From IMG/VR virus record IMGVR_UViG_3300023180_000196, positions 1 through 34,524 of that record: a stretch of DNA of 34,524 nt. One strand, written 5' to 3'. This DNA is from a virus. The notes under the pieces are model-generated. The model had not been told where the DNA came from. It was given only the letters and a program-made list of their open reading frames with translations, and did not search any database. Both the position numbers and the translations under genes were made by a program. This document shows, piece by piece, positions 8,456 through 15,159 of this stretch. The stretch's first letter is position 1. Every line of letters starts with the position of its first letter.

Positions 8456-8940
8456 TAAAATTCTCCATTATGCATTGCATTTGCTAATTTTGTTGAACGT
8501 GATTTTACCTGAATTGCCCACCTGCTGTCAAGCATTTCTTTTGCTGCATTAGGAAAATCTTCGTTGTGGATAGCGTTCCACATATTTTTAAACTTACATA
8601 GACGTGGCACACCCATGTTAAAAGCCATATCCATGAGTACAAGCTGACGCACAGAGTCTAGCTTGTCTACGCAAGGGTGCGCTCTCACAAGTTCCTCTTC
8701 GACAATCTGCACGTCATTCTCTGCAAGATACCGTGCATCAGCTTCTGTAATACCATGTTCGTAAACTACAGCCATACTTGGTATGTCCATGTAGTCTAAC
8801 TCTTCTTTGCTGATACCACGGTCTTCTAGGTTCCTACCAATTCCAATCGTATCAATACCAAGGCTATCTTGGTACACAGTCAAGACCAACCCTTCATGCG
8901 CTATTAATTTGTCAATAAAGTTGGCTCTACTATATTTCAT
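8455..8940 (-). CDS. GH24 phage lysozyme (endolysin)
   Basis: 161 codons from ATG 8940. A muramidase of the T4 lysozyme family (glycoside hydrolase 24) that cleaves the N-acetylmuramic acid to N-acetylglucosamine bond of peptidoglycan at lysis. The catalytic triad spacing E-8-D-5-T is exact: E16 (HEG), D25 (YQD) and T31 (DTIGIG); T4 lysozyme has E11, D20, T26. The conserved core (LVLMDMAFNMGV) and C-terminal W are present. No signal peptide, so export probably depends on the holin. The start overlaps the stop of the holin-like gene upstream (ATGA), making a lysis cassette. Confidence 0.92.
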   Translation of the reverse strand: MKYSRANFIDKLIAHEGLVLTVYQDSLGIDTIGIGRNLEDRGISKEELDYMDIPSMAVVYEHGITEADARYLAENDVQIVEEELVRAHPCVDKLDSVRQLVLMDMAFNMGVPRLCKFKNMWNAIHNEDFPNAAKEMLDSRWAIQVKSRSTKLANAMHNGEF

Positions 8941-9137
8941 TTTTCATGCCCCATCCAAACGGCAAACGCACCAGTCATTGCACCAGTTACAACGCTAACC
9001 AATGCGGACTGTTGTGTTGTAGGGTCTGGTAATGTCATAAACCACTCCACAACCCGCCAAGCGGATATTGACATCATAATCATCATCAAGCGGGGTAAAA
9101 GCTTCCACGCCAGAACTCGTTCCATTACCAGTGTCAT
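8937..9137 (-). CDS. Small two-TM holin-like protein
   Basis: 66 codons from ATG 9137 with GAGGAAG 5 nt upstream. Two membrane segments are visible: LMMIMMSISAWRVVEWFM and SALVSVVTGAMTGAFAVWM, with a short polar loop (TLPDPTTQQ). It ends overlapping the lysozyme start. Size, topology and place between a 3-TM holin and an endolysin suit a second holin, antiholin or spanin-like membrane protein; which one cannot be told. A different reading frame (8995-9192) overlaps it and is discussed under findings. Confidence 0.7.
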   Translation of the reverse strand: MTLVMERVLAWKLLPRLMMIMMSISAWRVVEWFMTLPDPTTQQSALVSVVTGAMTGAFAVWMGHEK

Positions 9138-9191
9138 TATTCTTCCTCGCCTGATCTTCTGTAGTTTGTTGGTGCGCTGCCCACATAGTCA

Positions 9192-9575
9192 TTATTTTTT
9201 ACCAAAGAATTTTGTAGCTGAACGTACGCCAAAAGAAGCGGCAACGATAACTCCCAAGGAATATTGATACCATTCAGGCATTGCTTGCAGTTGTGCGAAT
9301 CCGTTTGCAACTACTTCCTCCATGCCGGGAATAAATGCAAGGATTAAAGGAATGCTAAACAGTATGGTTAGCCACTCGTCTTTCCACGAGTTAGCCGACC
9401 CTTTAGCCATTTCCAAATCCCAATCAATCTCGCCTGTTGCCTTTTTTTCCATGATGACAGCTTCCGCTTTAGCTTTCGCCACTTTGGTTGCAGCCTGTGC
9501 TTTAGTGCTTTCAACTTTTCCATTTAACCACGTTCCTGCCAGTTCAGTGACTGGTCCAATCAATAAGTTTAACAT
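9192..9575 (-). CDS. Holin, 3-TM GTA-type
   Basis: 127 codons from ATG 9575, overlapping the upstream stop as TAATG. The N-terminus begins with an amphipathic helix and a Lys/Ala-rich helix (KAQAATKVAKAKAEAVIMEKK), then NSWKDEWLTILFSIPLILAFIPG (membrane segment), an amphipathic WYQYSLGVIVAASFGVRS second segment, and a basic end. This order resembles the holins of gene transfer agents and many alphaproteobacterial phages (3TM holin family). It would make the membrane lesion that releases the lysozyme. Upstream of the holin-like gene and lysozyme in the same transcript. Confidence 0.75.
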   Translation of the reverse strand: MLNLLIGPVTELAGTWLNGKVESTKAQAATKVAKAKAEAVIMEKKATGEIDWDLEMAKGSANSWKDEWLTILFSIPLILAFIPGMEEVVANGFAQLQAMPEWYQYSLGVIVAASFGVRSATKFFGKK

Positions 9576-9823
9576 TACATACCCCTCCTAAACCGTGCGG
9601 TCTTTTTTGCAATAGATTTAGGTTGTTTTACAAACTGCTGTCCTTTTGCCGTACCTTCTCTTTTAGCTTTAGTTGTAGCAGAATACTCAGCAGATGTCAA
9701 GGACTTTATTGCTTTTTCAGGTAAATACCTTTCACCTGTCTTTGCACTAGGCTGTCCTGACTTAGTGCGCCACTTTTGTTTTGTCCATGCTTTTAGACTT
9801 TTTTGTGGGCTTTTAAGTGCCAT
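9575..9823 (-). CDS. Small basic protein, marine-virus family
   Basis: 82 codons from ATG 9823, coupled to the upstream gene by TAATG. Very basic (Lys/Arg/Thr/Ala/Gln). The pattern WTKQKWRTKSGQPSAKTGERYLP followed by YSATTKAKREGT is one I associate with a small protein family seen in marine phages and large DNA viruses (possibly DUF5872; not verified). A DNA-binding or virion role is suggested only by charge and position beside the lysis genes. Confidence 0.65.
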   Translation of the reverse strand: MALKSPQKSLKAWTKQKWRTKSGQPSAKTGERYLPEKAIKSLTSAEYSATTKAKREGTAKGQQFVKQPKSIAKKTARFRRGM

Positions 9824-10302
9824 TAAACAATTCCTCTACGGGCCATTCCCCAATACACAAGACCAGCTAGTATGCCTATTCCTGTTATAACGGCTAGAAT
9901 TATTACAACAATCTCCATAAACTTCTGCCTACGTTCTCGTTGACGGTATAATGTCTGCTGCCGCTGTTTGCGAATGTCAGCTTCCATACGAATGAGTTCA
10001 TCCCATTTGGATTGACCCATCGTGTATTGTATCCACGTCTTTAATTCTTCTCTCTGTTTTTCTGCCTTAGTCTTTGCAGCAAAGGCTTCCATAGCCTCTT
10101 GTTCTACAGACGAACCAGCAAACAGCTTTTTAAAAATGGGCGGGTTCTTTGCTTCTTTTTCTGCTTGCTCTAGGTCAGACAGTGCGCCCATCCAGCGACC
10201 TAAGTCACTAGCCATCTGCTCTATGTCACGACCTACAGCAAAACCTTTTTTAATAGTATTAAAAGCCGCCGAAGCGGTTGCCATTGCACTAATGGGGTCC
10301 AT
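9823..10302 (-). CDS. C-terminally anchored helical protein, unknown function
   Basis: 159 codons from ATG 10302. Starts MDPISAMATASAAFNTIKKGF, has a middle with KNPPIFKKLFAGSSVEQEAMEAFAAKTKAE and a long basic helix (RKQRQQTLYRQRERRQKF), and ends in one strong membrane segment (EIVVIILAVITGIGILAGLVYWG, about residues 129-151) with a short basic tail. Recurrent next to lysis and tail genes in marine podoviruses and cyanophages by my recollection. The topology (long cytoplasmic helical domain, C-terminal anchor) could suit an internal or membrane-interacting virion protein. Confidence 0.7.
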   Translation of the reverse strand: MDPISAMATASAAFNTIKKGFAVGRDIEQMASDLGRWMGALSDLEQAEKEAKNPPIFKKLFAGSSVEQEAMEAFAAKTKAEKQREELKTWIQYTMGQSKWDELIRMEADIRKQRQQTLYRQRERRQKFMEIVVIILAVITGIGILAGLVYWGMARRGIV

Positions 10303-10494
10303 TTAATATATCCTTACGTTGCCGGGGTTAACGTATTTAGGAAGACAATATGCGGTAATCTGGCTCCCTTGTTTGTGCAGTGTCTGCGCATACCAGACAC
10401 ATTCTTTCAAATCTCTAAAATATAAATCTCTGCTGTCTAATCGTTTTTCTTCTCCGATGCCTACAAATACAAATAGGAGGAATACGTGTTCCAT
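10303..10494 (-). CDS. Small conserved protein with N-terminal hydrophobic stretch
   Basis: 63 codons from ATG 10494, one nt after the upstream stop; AGGAGG lies about 17 nt before the ATG inside the upstream gene. Starts MEHVFLLFVFVGIGEEKR, so a short signal-like or membrane segment, then a Cys-containing domain (CVWYAQTLHKQG, AYCLPKYV). Two Cys could pair. The pattern is familiar from marine phages, usually without an assigned function. Confidence 0.6.
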   Translation of the reverse strand: MEHVFLLFVFVGIGEEKRLDSRDLYFRDLKECVWYAQTLHKQGSQITAYCLPKYVNPGNVRIY

Positions 10495-10495
10495 A

Positions 10496-10858
10496 TCATT
10501 TGTAACCGCCTCCTGCTGCCTTGTATTCACGTGCTAGCATCTGTGCCTTACGTGCTGACCACTGACCCGGTTTACCACCCTTGCTGCCAGCTTTAATTTT
10601 TTCAAATAATCTTTTTCTTAATGCTGGCTTAGTGTAGTTGCCAGCTTCATTAACTCTACTCTTGCTCTTCTTTTTAGTGACCTTCGATTTGCTAGTTTTT
10701 CTAACGCTGCCACCTTTCTTGTATTCTTTTTGTTCCTTCTCCACGCCGCTAATCGTGCCTCTTTGTGCTGCCCCGTAGAAAACTCTCTCACCTTTTTTCT
10801 CCCCATATTGCTTGGTCATAGCAGATTTAATCTTTTTTCCTTTAGGTGTAAGCGGCAT
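10496..10858 (-). CDS. Lys-rich two-part small protein
   Basis: 120 codons from ATG 10858. GGAG touches the ATG directly, but a second GAGGAG 8 nt upstream gives normal spacing. Part one (LTPKGKKIKSAMTKQYGEKKGERVFYGAAQRGTISG) looks like a small folded unit that recurs in phages; part two (YTKPALRKRLFEKIKAGSKGGKPG, then WSARKAQMLAREYKAAGGGY) is a second unit also known from marine viruses and giant viruses. The linker between them is nearly all Lys, Ser and Thr. A nucleic-acid binding role is likely from charge only. Confidence 0.65.
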   Translation of the reverse strand: MPLTPKGKKIKSAMTKQYGEKKGERVFYGAAQRGTISGVEKEQKEYKKGGSVRKTSKSKVTKKKSKSRVNEAGNYTKPALRKRLFEKIKAGSKGGKPGQWSARKAQMLAREYKAAGGGYK

Positions 10859-10863
10859 CTCCT

Positions 10864-11202
10864 TTAACTCCTCTGGGGCAGATATGATTCTTTTAACTTC
10901 ACAATGACTGTCACTGCATTGTTGGCACTGGCAAGGCCACGCAGTTTATCACCTTTGTAAAGCCAGAATGGGTCATCATTAATCTGCAGCATTGAGTTGG
11001 CAAGCAACTCTACTGTTTCAGCAACCGTGTAGTAAGTAGTGTTTTGATTGTCATACCAATCAAGGCTGAATGTAACTTTAGAACCTGAAGCATTACTAAT
11101 AAAAATACTGTCCACCTCTGCTTCATAGTTAGCTGGCACAGTGTAGATGTCAGCATTACTTGTGGTCAGTTCAAATCCAACGGTGCGGTTTTTTGTTTCC
11201 AT
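10864..11202 (-). CDS. Beta-rich small virion protein
   Basis: 112 codons from ATG 11202, 1 nt after the upstream gene's stop, with GGAG 6 nt upstream of the ATG. The sequence alternates hydrophobic and polar residues in short strands (VGFELTTSNADIYTVPANYEA, then FISNASGSKVTFSLDWYD) and predicts a beta sandwich, as in neck, fibre-base or decoration proteins. It follows the likely appendage gene, so the two products may act together in the particle. No motif for enzyme activity. Confidence 0.6.
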   Translation of the reverse strand: METKNRTVGFELTTSNADIYTVPANYEAEVDSIFISNASGSKVTFSLDWYDNQNTTYYTVAETVELLANSMLQINDDPFWLYKGDKLRGLASANNAVTVIVKLKESYLPQRS

Positions 11203-11203
11203 G

Positions 11204-12454
11204 TTACACTCCGTTGGTCAAATCATAAAAGATAAGTGAGCCAATAGCTGAACCTGCAGGTGTACCTGTTACGGCAGTACGAATACCAACCGTCATAATA
11301 TCGCTTGTGCCACCTATTGTTCTACCAAGCTGCAAACTAAACTTGTAACCTGTTGGTGCGTCAACGCCACTACCAGCCTGTACAGTATTTGTAATATAAT
11401 CTAACTGCACAACTTCACCACCTGTCATTGCGGTAGCACTTACATCATAATCCACATTGGTAAATGTGCTGGTATCCCAAGATGGGCTTGTTAATGTGGC
11501 ATTACGAACAAGTGTTATAATGTAATCTTGTCCAGTAGTAGGCAAGACTTTAACAATTTGTGGAAGTACAACAGCATCAAGAGAACCACTATTCAAACGG
11601 ACGGATACTAAAGGTAAAGTTGTTAGACCGATACTTGAAAGCGTAGTAGTTCGTTGTGCAGCCAATTCGTTTACATCTTGTTGGTAGCCACCTTCGCTTA
11701 TGACTGTGCTACAAATTTGTTTCATTGTAGCGGCAGAACTAATAGTATCTGTTGCGGTAATCTCGTAACGTATCGGCAGAATAGCTGTCTTCATATATAC
11801 TGAAGACAAGTTATTAGCGTTGTGAAATTTGTGGCAGATTATATTCTTACCATCAATTACAAAACCTACACGAACTGTGCCAACGCCAAGCCACTCGTAG
11901 TCAATTAAAAGAATCTGTGTTTTCGTTTCATCTAGTGTGTATCCGCTAGGACCAGTACCATCCAGTTTATCTACATTCCAGTTAGCCTGTGTCACATATC
12001 GTGCATCACTTGCGCTACCACTTGTTGATGTACGAATTACAAAACGTAAATCTGTTTCATTCTGTTCAAAGTATACACCATCATTAGCACCAAAGTATCC
12101 TACACGTTGGCGTAAATTAGCCTGTGATTCAGCCATTGCAAAAGTAGCAAGAGTAAGCAGTGACTTTCCCGGCTGGTATGGAAATACACGTTTTGTTTGA
12201 CGTATAACTTCACCAGTAGCAGTACCTACCGTCATAGAGTTGCTGCTCTCGTCAGATAAATGAGCAAATGCTCCACTGCCTGTTGAACTTGTATCAAACT
12301 GTGGGTCAGCCTGAAAACGGTTCTGACTATCAAACAGAGTATAGGGCTGACTTATACGCAGTCTACCAAACGCATCAACTGTGTGGTCAGCAAATGCAAC
12401 ATCATTACCAGTAGTGCCAAAGACAACTTTATTTGGATAGCTTGTGATGGACAT
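11204..12454 (-). CDS. Virion structural protein, probable tail or fibre component
   Basis: 416 codons from ATG 12454 with AGGTG upstream. Rich in Thr, Ser, Gly, Ala and Val, nearly no Cys or Lys clusters, and beta-rich throughout. The N-terminal segment (VDAFGRLRISQPYTLFDSQNR) is one I know from structural proteins of marine phages and cyanophages. The middle contains a lectin-like or laminin-G-like set of strands (VRVGFVIDGKNIICHKFHNAN). A receptor-facing or tail-associated role is likely. Flanked by basic small proteins upstream and a beta-rich small protein downstream. Confidence 0.65.
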   Translation of the reverse strand: MSITSYPNKVVFGTTGNDVAFADHTVDAFGRLRISQPYTLFDSQNRFQADPQFDTSSTGSGAFAHLSDESSNSMTVGTATGEVIRQTKRVFPYQPGKSLLTLATFAMAESQANLRQRVGYFGANDGVYFEQNETDLRFVIRTSTSGSASDARYVTQANWNVDKLDGTGPSGYTLDETKTQILLIDYEWLGVGTVRVGFVIDGKNIICHKFHNANNLSSVYMKTAILPIRYEITATDTISSAATMKQICSTVISEGGYQQDVNELAAQRTTTLSSIGLTTLPLVSVRLNSGSLDAVVLPQIVKVLPTTGQDYIITLVRNATLTSPSWDTSTFTNVDYDVSATAMTGGEVVQLDYITNTVQAGSGVDAPTGYKFSLQLGRTIGGTSDIMTVGIRTAVTGTPAGSAIGSLIFYDLTNGV

Positions 12455-12463
12455 TGATTACAC

Positions 12464-12574
12464 CTATCCAAAATATGCTTTAGGCTTGTTCCGCTTATTC
12501 ACATTTTTCTTGTGAACACCCGGACGCCTAATGCGCTTCTTCTTCATAAAACTATTGGCGTATTGCTTTGCCAT
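12464..12574 (-). CDS. 36-residue basic microprotein
   Basis: Starts at ATG 12574, overlapping the stop of the upstream HNH-like gene as TAATG, and ends at TAG 12464, 9 nt before the next start. About 14 of the 36 residues are Lys or Arg (contains MKKKRIRRPGVHKKN). I recognise the MAKQYANSFMKK-type start from small basic proteins of marine phages. Function unknown; probably binds nucleic acid. Confidence 0.5.
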   Translation of the reverse strand: MAKQYANSFMKKKRIRRPGVHKKNVNKRNKPKAYFG

Positions 12575-12849
12575 TATGCTCTAGGATTCCTTTTGCCAGC
12601 AGTATGTGTACGTGCATAAGACCTGTTCTTTGTCTTGCTGACTACTTTCAAATTACTACGCCTGTTATCACGTGGGTTGCCATTACGGTGTGCAACATCC
12701 TTGCCATCACCTTTTTTGGCTACGCCAGCCTTAACCAAAGTACGCCTAGCAGCATTACGCGCATTTCTACGCTTAATCTGCTCTGGCTTACCGTGGTAGT
12801 TATCGTATTCCTTGCGATAATTACGTTTGTAATTTTTGCTATTTGGCAT
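12574..12849 (-). CDS. Small HNH-like protein, possibly without nuclease activity
   Basis: 91 codons from ATG 12849, coupled to the upstream gene by TAATG. Highly basic. The C-terminal half (DVAHRNGNPRDNRRSNLKVV) matches the D/V-H-x-N-G-N-x-x-D-N-R-x-x-N-L core of HNH endonucleases. The zinc-binding Cys pairs of larger HNH proteins are absent and the first core residue is not the usual D-H pair (A-H instead), so activity is uncertain. It could be a virion-packaged HNH protein or a pure DNA-binding relic. Lies among other very basic small genes. Confidence 0.6.
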   Translation of the reverse strand: MPNSKNYKRNYRKEYDNYHGKPEQIKRRNARNAARRTLVKAGVAKKGDGKDVAHRNGNPRDNRRSNLKVVSKTKNRSYARTHTAGKRNPRA

Positions 12850-13235
12850 TACTTTTTCTTAGCGTAGCCGCCCTTCATCATATAACCCATTTTATTGCGT
12901 ACAGGAGTAGGCAGTTTAGCAAGACCCGGATTATCTGGTTTTTTGAGCATACCACCTTTAGCCATCTTCTGTGAAGACTTTTGTGTAGCCTTCATAGATG
13001 CGCCACAATTAGCATATCCACCTTTATTGTACTTCTTAGCCATACCGCCTTTAGCCTTACGCTTTGGCTTTGGTGTTGGAAGTGTAATATCTACACGAAG
13101 TCCACCTGTCTTGTCTTTAGAGGTCTTAGGACCGTATTCCATAAGTACACGTTTAGCGTCCTTACGCTCCTGTACTGTGTAGTCTTCTGGATTCTCCATA
13201 ATCCGCATTGCTTCTGAAGGTCTCATATCAGCCAT
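12849..13235 (-). CDS. Basic protein with repeated KGG(M/Y)AKK units
   Basis: 128 codons from ATG 13235, coupled by TAATG. The first 50 residues look folded (MRPSEAMRIMENPEDYTVQERKDA). The rest is a low-complexity basic tail with repeated units: KGGMAKKY, KGGYANCGAS, KGGMLKK, KGGYAKKK. The same GGxA-K unit occurs at the C-terminus of the 899-codon protein (GGLASK) and in several neighbours. Function unknown; a shared docking, processing or nucleic-acid role of this unit is possible. Confidence 0.6.
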   Translation of the reverse strand: MADMRPSEAMRIMENPEDYTVQERKDAKRVLMEYGPKTSKDKTGGLRVDITLPTPKPKRKAKGGMAKKYNKGGYANCGASMKATQKSSQKMAKGGMLKKPDNPGLAKLPTPVRNKMGYMMKGGYAKKK

Positions 13236-13882
13236 TATTTCTTTCCTTTCTTAGCGTAGACACCCTTACGCATAGGTTTCTTTTTAGCGAGGCTCGTATC
13301 TGCCGCTTTTAGTATCTTGCTGTACGCTTTGTACTTGTCTTCCTGCTTTAGCCTCTCAGCTGCTGTCACTTTAGGTGCATCCCACTTCGGCTTACCAGTA
13401 CGAACATCAATGGCTGTGTACATCTTAGGCTTAGACTTCGGGGGTGTTACCTTCTTTGCAACAGTCTTGGCTGCTCGTTGTGGTGGCCCCTTACGTGCCT
13501 CTTTAGTTGTTTTTGTCTTAGCTGCACTTCTAACTGCACTACGCTGTGCAGATTCCTGACTAGCAGCGGCAGCTGACTTTTTAGTTGCTGCACGTTTAGC
13601 TGTACCTTCTGCCTGTGTCATCTTACGCTTGGCAGCAGCCCTTTCAGCAGCAATACGTGCCTCTTCCTGTCTGCGCTTCTGCGTAAGGTTAGGCTTAAAC
13701 GTAGGCTTGTCGGTAAGAAAGCTGATAAACTTCTTAATACCTGCTGTAGTCCACGGATTAGTACGTGAGGCTGTTTTTTCAAAATTCTTAACAGCCTCTG
13801 TCATGCTAAATTTAACTTTGTTATCGCTTTTGGCTTTGCTGTGCATTGCTGCTGTTTCTGATTTATAACCCGGATCAGGCAT
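13235..13882 (-). CDS. Histone H1-like Lys/Ala-rich protein
   Basis: 215 codons from ATG 13882 with AAGGAGAT upstream. The central 100 residues are almost only Ala, Lys, Arg, Thr, Ser and Gln (ERAAAKRKMTQAEGTAKRAA and similar), as in bacterial histone H1-like proteins. The C-terminal part contains KPKMYTAIDVRTGKPKWDAPKV, then a basic end (MRKGVYAKKGKK) similar to the neighbour's tail. A DNA-condensing or virion-internal role is plausible from composition only. Confidence 0.6.
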   Translation of the reverse strand: MPDPGYKSETAAMHSKAKSDNKVKFSMTEAVKNFEKTASRTNPWTTAGIKKFISFLTDKPTFKPNLTQKRRQEEARIAAERAAAKRKMTQAEGTAKRAATKKSAAAASQESAQRSAVRSAAKTKTTKEARKGPPQRAAKTVAKKVTPPKSKPKMYTAIDVRTGKPKWDAPKVTAAERLKQEDKYKAYSKILKAADTSLAKKKPMRKGVYAKKGKK

Positions 13883-13895
13883 TGGTCTTATCTCC

Positions 13896-14174
13896 TTACC
13901 ATTTTACTTTATCTGCCCAGTAAGCTGCACTGGTCTTACCACGGGCAATGTTCTTACGATGCCTAGCCTTAAACGAGGCACGTTTCTTTTTCATTTTATC
14001 TGACTCACCTGCCTTGGGCTTGCCAGCAGTCTTAGCACCTTGCTCACCAAAACGAATCATCTTGATAGTGTCACCTTCCTTGGCAAGTACTACGTGTGAT
14101 TTCTTAGGATGATTAGGTGTACGCTTTGGTTTGTTGTAACCAGCAAAGGTTTCACCACGGTATGTGATACTCAT
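13896..14174 (-). CDS. Conserved small basic protein (DUF6321-like)
   Basis: 92 codons from ATG 14174, overlapping the upstream stop as ATGA. The pattern IRFGEQGAKTAGKPKAGESD followed by SFKARHRKNIARGKTSAAYW and a final ADKVKW is a widespread phage protein family; I associate it with DUF6321, unverified. The conserved C-terminal SFKARHxKNI...SAAYWxxKVKW core is intact. Function not established. Part of the block of basic genes near the start of the leftward transcript. Confidence 0.7.
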   Translation of the reverse strand: MSITYRGETFAGYNKPKRTPNHPKKSHVVLAKEGDTIKMIRFGEQGAKTAGKPKAGESDKMKKKRASFKARHRKNIARGKTSAAYWADKVKW

Positions 14175-14368
14175 GTCTGTGTTCCCAGCTTAATGCATTT
14201 AGAATCCATAGGAATGTGATTTGGAATAGTGTTCAGTATGGATGCTGACATCTCAACTGTACGATCTTGACACTGTTCTATAGTCTCATACGGACCTCTA
14301 GTGTCTCTAGCAGAGATACATTGGTTTAATTGACCAGCTATACAAACCAGTACCCATGCCTCAAACAT
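14171..14368 (-). CDS. Small secreted or membrane-associated Cys protein
   Basis: 65 codons from ATG 14368, with GAGGA 7 nt upstream. Starts with a hydrophobic stretch (MFEAWVLVCIAGQLNQC) like a short signal or anchor, then DTRGPYETIEQCQDRT and a late Cys (SKCIKLG). The Cys pattern could form disulfides in the periplasm. A familiar type of small phage protein without assigned function. Second gene of the leftward operon. Confidence 0.6.
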   Translation of the reverse strand: MFEAWVLVCIAGQLNQCISARDTRGPYETIEQCQDRTVEMSASILNTIPNHIPMDSKCIKLGTQT

Positions 14369-14371
14369 TGT

Positions 14372-14587
14372 TTAGTCCTCACTAGGTTCTTTCCACCCTT
14401 CAGCCCTCATTGCGTCCTCTACGTGCTTTAACGAGAATGATCTGCCATAGTGAGCCTCAACTGCCTTACGCACAAAGAACACATCACTGTGGGGGATATG
14501 AAGTTTATCTAGGGAGTTGGTACGGATAGCATGATAAAATGCTTCAAGAATATTATCTGTGTATAGTTTTACGGATTTTTTTGCCAT
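14372..14587 (-). CDS. First leftward gene, small conserved protein
   Basis: 71 codons from ATG 14587; a TTG two codons upstream (14593) is less likely. The ribosome site is weak (AAAG). The middle (HIPHSDVFFVRKAVEAHYGRSF) and end (LKHVEDAMRAEGW) look like one small helical domain that recurs in marine phage genomes. It is the first gene after the consensus leftward promoter (14800-14772), so it should be expressed early in that transcript. Function unknown. Confidence 0.6.
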   Translation of the reverse strand: MAKKSVKLYTDNILEAFYHAIRTNSLDKLHIPHSDVFFVRKAVEAHYGRSFSLKHVEDAMRAEGWKEPSED

Positions 14588-14650
14588 TGTCAAGCACTTT
14601 CTATGAAAAATACAAATATTGACACATGGTACTTGGGGTAATACGAGTGG

Positions 14651-14754
14651 ACACTTAGGTGTATTAACAATCTAACTATAAAATCACTTACAGTGTACAT
14701 TTAAGTGTTATTATAAGTTTAATTAAAGGATATTTAAGTGTATCACTGTTAGTG
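14651..14754. repeat. AGTGT/ACACT repeats in leftward promoter leader
   Basis: Between the leftward start point and the first gene are ATTTAAGTGT at 14699-14708 and again at 14732-14741 (33 bp apart, about three helical turns), a related TTAGGTGT in ACACTTAGGTGT (14651-14662), and two short inverted repeats with the same arms: CACTTACAGTG (14685-14695) and CACTGTTAGTG (14744-14754). They look like binding sites for a regulator acting on the leftward transcript; iterons are an alternative. Confidence 0.4.
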
Positions 14755-14771
14755 TTCTTTAGTTATACATA

Positions 14772-14800
14772 ATTATAACAGATTTCCGCTTTCGTGTCAA
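14772..14800 (-). promoter_or_regulatory. Perfect sigma70 promoter, leftward
   Basis: On the minus strand, -35 TTGACA (14800-14795), a 17-nt spacer, and -10 TATAAT (14777-14772): 12 of 12 consensus bases with ideal spacing. Transcription should begin near 14765 and run into the gene at 14587. This points to host RNA polymerase driving the leftward arm; no phage polymerase gene is in the window. An A/T-tract (14825-14838) lies upstream. Confidence 0.85.
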
Positions 14801-14814
14801 CCCCATCTTTTCAT

Positions 14815-14847
14815 CTGGTACCACATTTTTTTATTTTATGGTACCAG
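14815..14847. repeat. Inverted repeat CTGGTACCA / TGGTACCAG
   Basis: Perfect 9-bp arms at 14815-14823 and 14839-14847 with a 15-nt AT-rich centre. Each arm contains the self-palindrome TGGTACCA. It begins 15 bp upstream of the leftward -35 box, a normal place for an activator or repressor site. Confidence 0.6.
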
Positions 14848-14858
14848 TTATGTTAAAG

Positions 14859-14896
14859 TTGCCTATTTTTTAGGCAAATTGCACAATGCTTGTGCA
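14859..14896. repeat. Two adjacent perfect hairpins
   Basis: TTGCCTA-TTTTT-TAGGCAA (14859-14877) is followed 2 bp later by TGCACAA-TGC-TTGTGCA (14880-14896). Both have 7-bp perfect arms. They may be operators or RNA hairpins in one of the divergent leaders. Neither has a proper T-run on either strand, so they are weak as terminators. Confidence 0.6.
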
Positions 14897-14959
14897 TATA
14901 TGTTTGTCAGTTACTCTTGTGGTTAACACTCAATTTTCCTGATCTGTGTATTTGTGTGT

Positions 14960-14972
14960 ATACGTAACGTAT
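14960..14972. repeat. Palindrome ATACGTAACGTAT
   Basis: Perfect 6-bp arms around one base. A possible operator half-site pair; no matching second copy was seen in the region. Confidence 0.35.
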
Positions 14973-14977
14973 GTACG

Positions 14978-15005
14978 GGGGTGTGGCCCATGCCCGACCC
15001 CTTTT
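14978..15005 (+). terminator. GC-rich hairpin with T-run, possible terminator
   Basis: Outer stem GGGGT (14978-14982) with ACCCC (14997-15001), inner GGC/GCC with CCAT loop, then TTTT (15002-15005). It is the only GC-rich block in the region. It would stop rightward transcription entering from further left, insulating the two arms. The stem is imperfect, so this is tentative. Confidence 0.35.
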
Positions 15006-15013
15006 GTATCAAT

Positions 15014-15031
15014 GTGTTAGCACATTAAAAC
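15014..15031 (+). repeat. 18-bp repeat, copy 1
   Basis: GTGTTAGCACATTAAAAC; a second copy with 3 mismatches is at 16154-16171. Both follow a hairpin plus T-run by about 10 bp, and both precede rightward genes. A phage-specific promoter or regulator site is possible. Confidence 0.35.
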
Positions 15032-15131
15032 AAAACTTCTATCATTTGCGCTGGATTTGCCGCAATTTTTCAATCAATCGGACCAGTAAAGCATTGTTTT
15101 TGTTTATTTATGGGATATTGCCGCAAACTGT

Positions 15132-15159
15132 TTTGCTATCAGTAACCGCCACATATAAA
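15132..15159 (+). promoter_or_regulatory. Rightward promoter candidate 1
   Basis: -10 TATAAA (15154-15159, 5 of 6) with a weak -35 (TTGCTA at 15133-15138, 15-bp spacing, or TTTGCT one base left at 16 bp). The perfect inverted repeat at 15158-15179 overlaps the expected start point, as operators do. Confidence 0.35.

Noticed and set aside
14619-14647. TTGACA on the plus strand as a rightward -35 box
   Set aside because: The matching -10 at 17 bp is TACGAG (3 of 6), and it would fire against the leftward operon leader.
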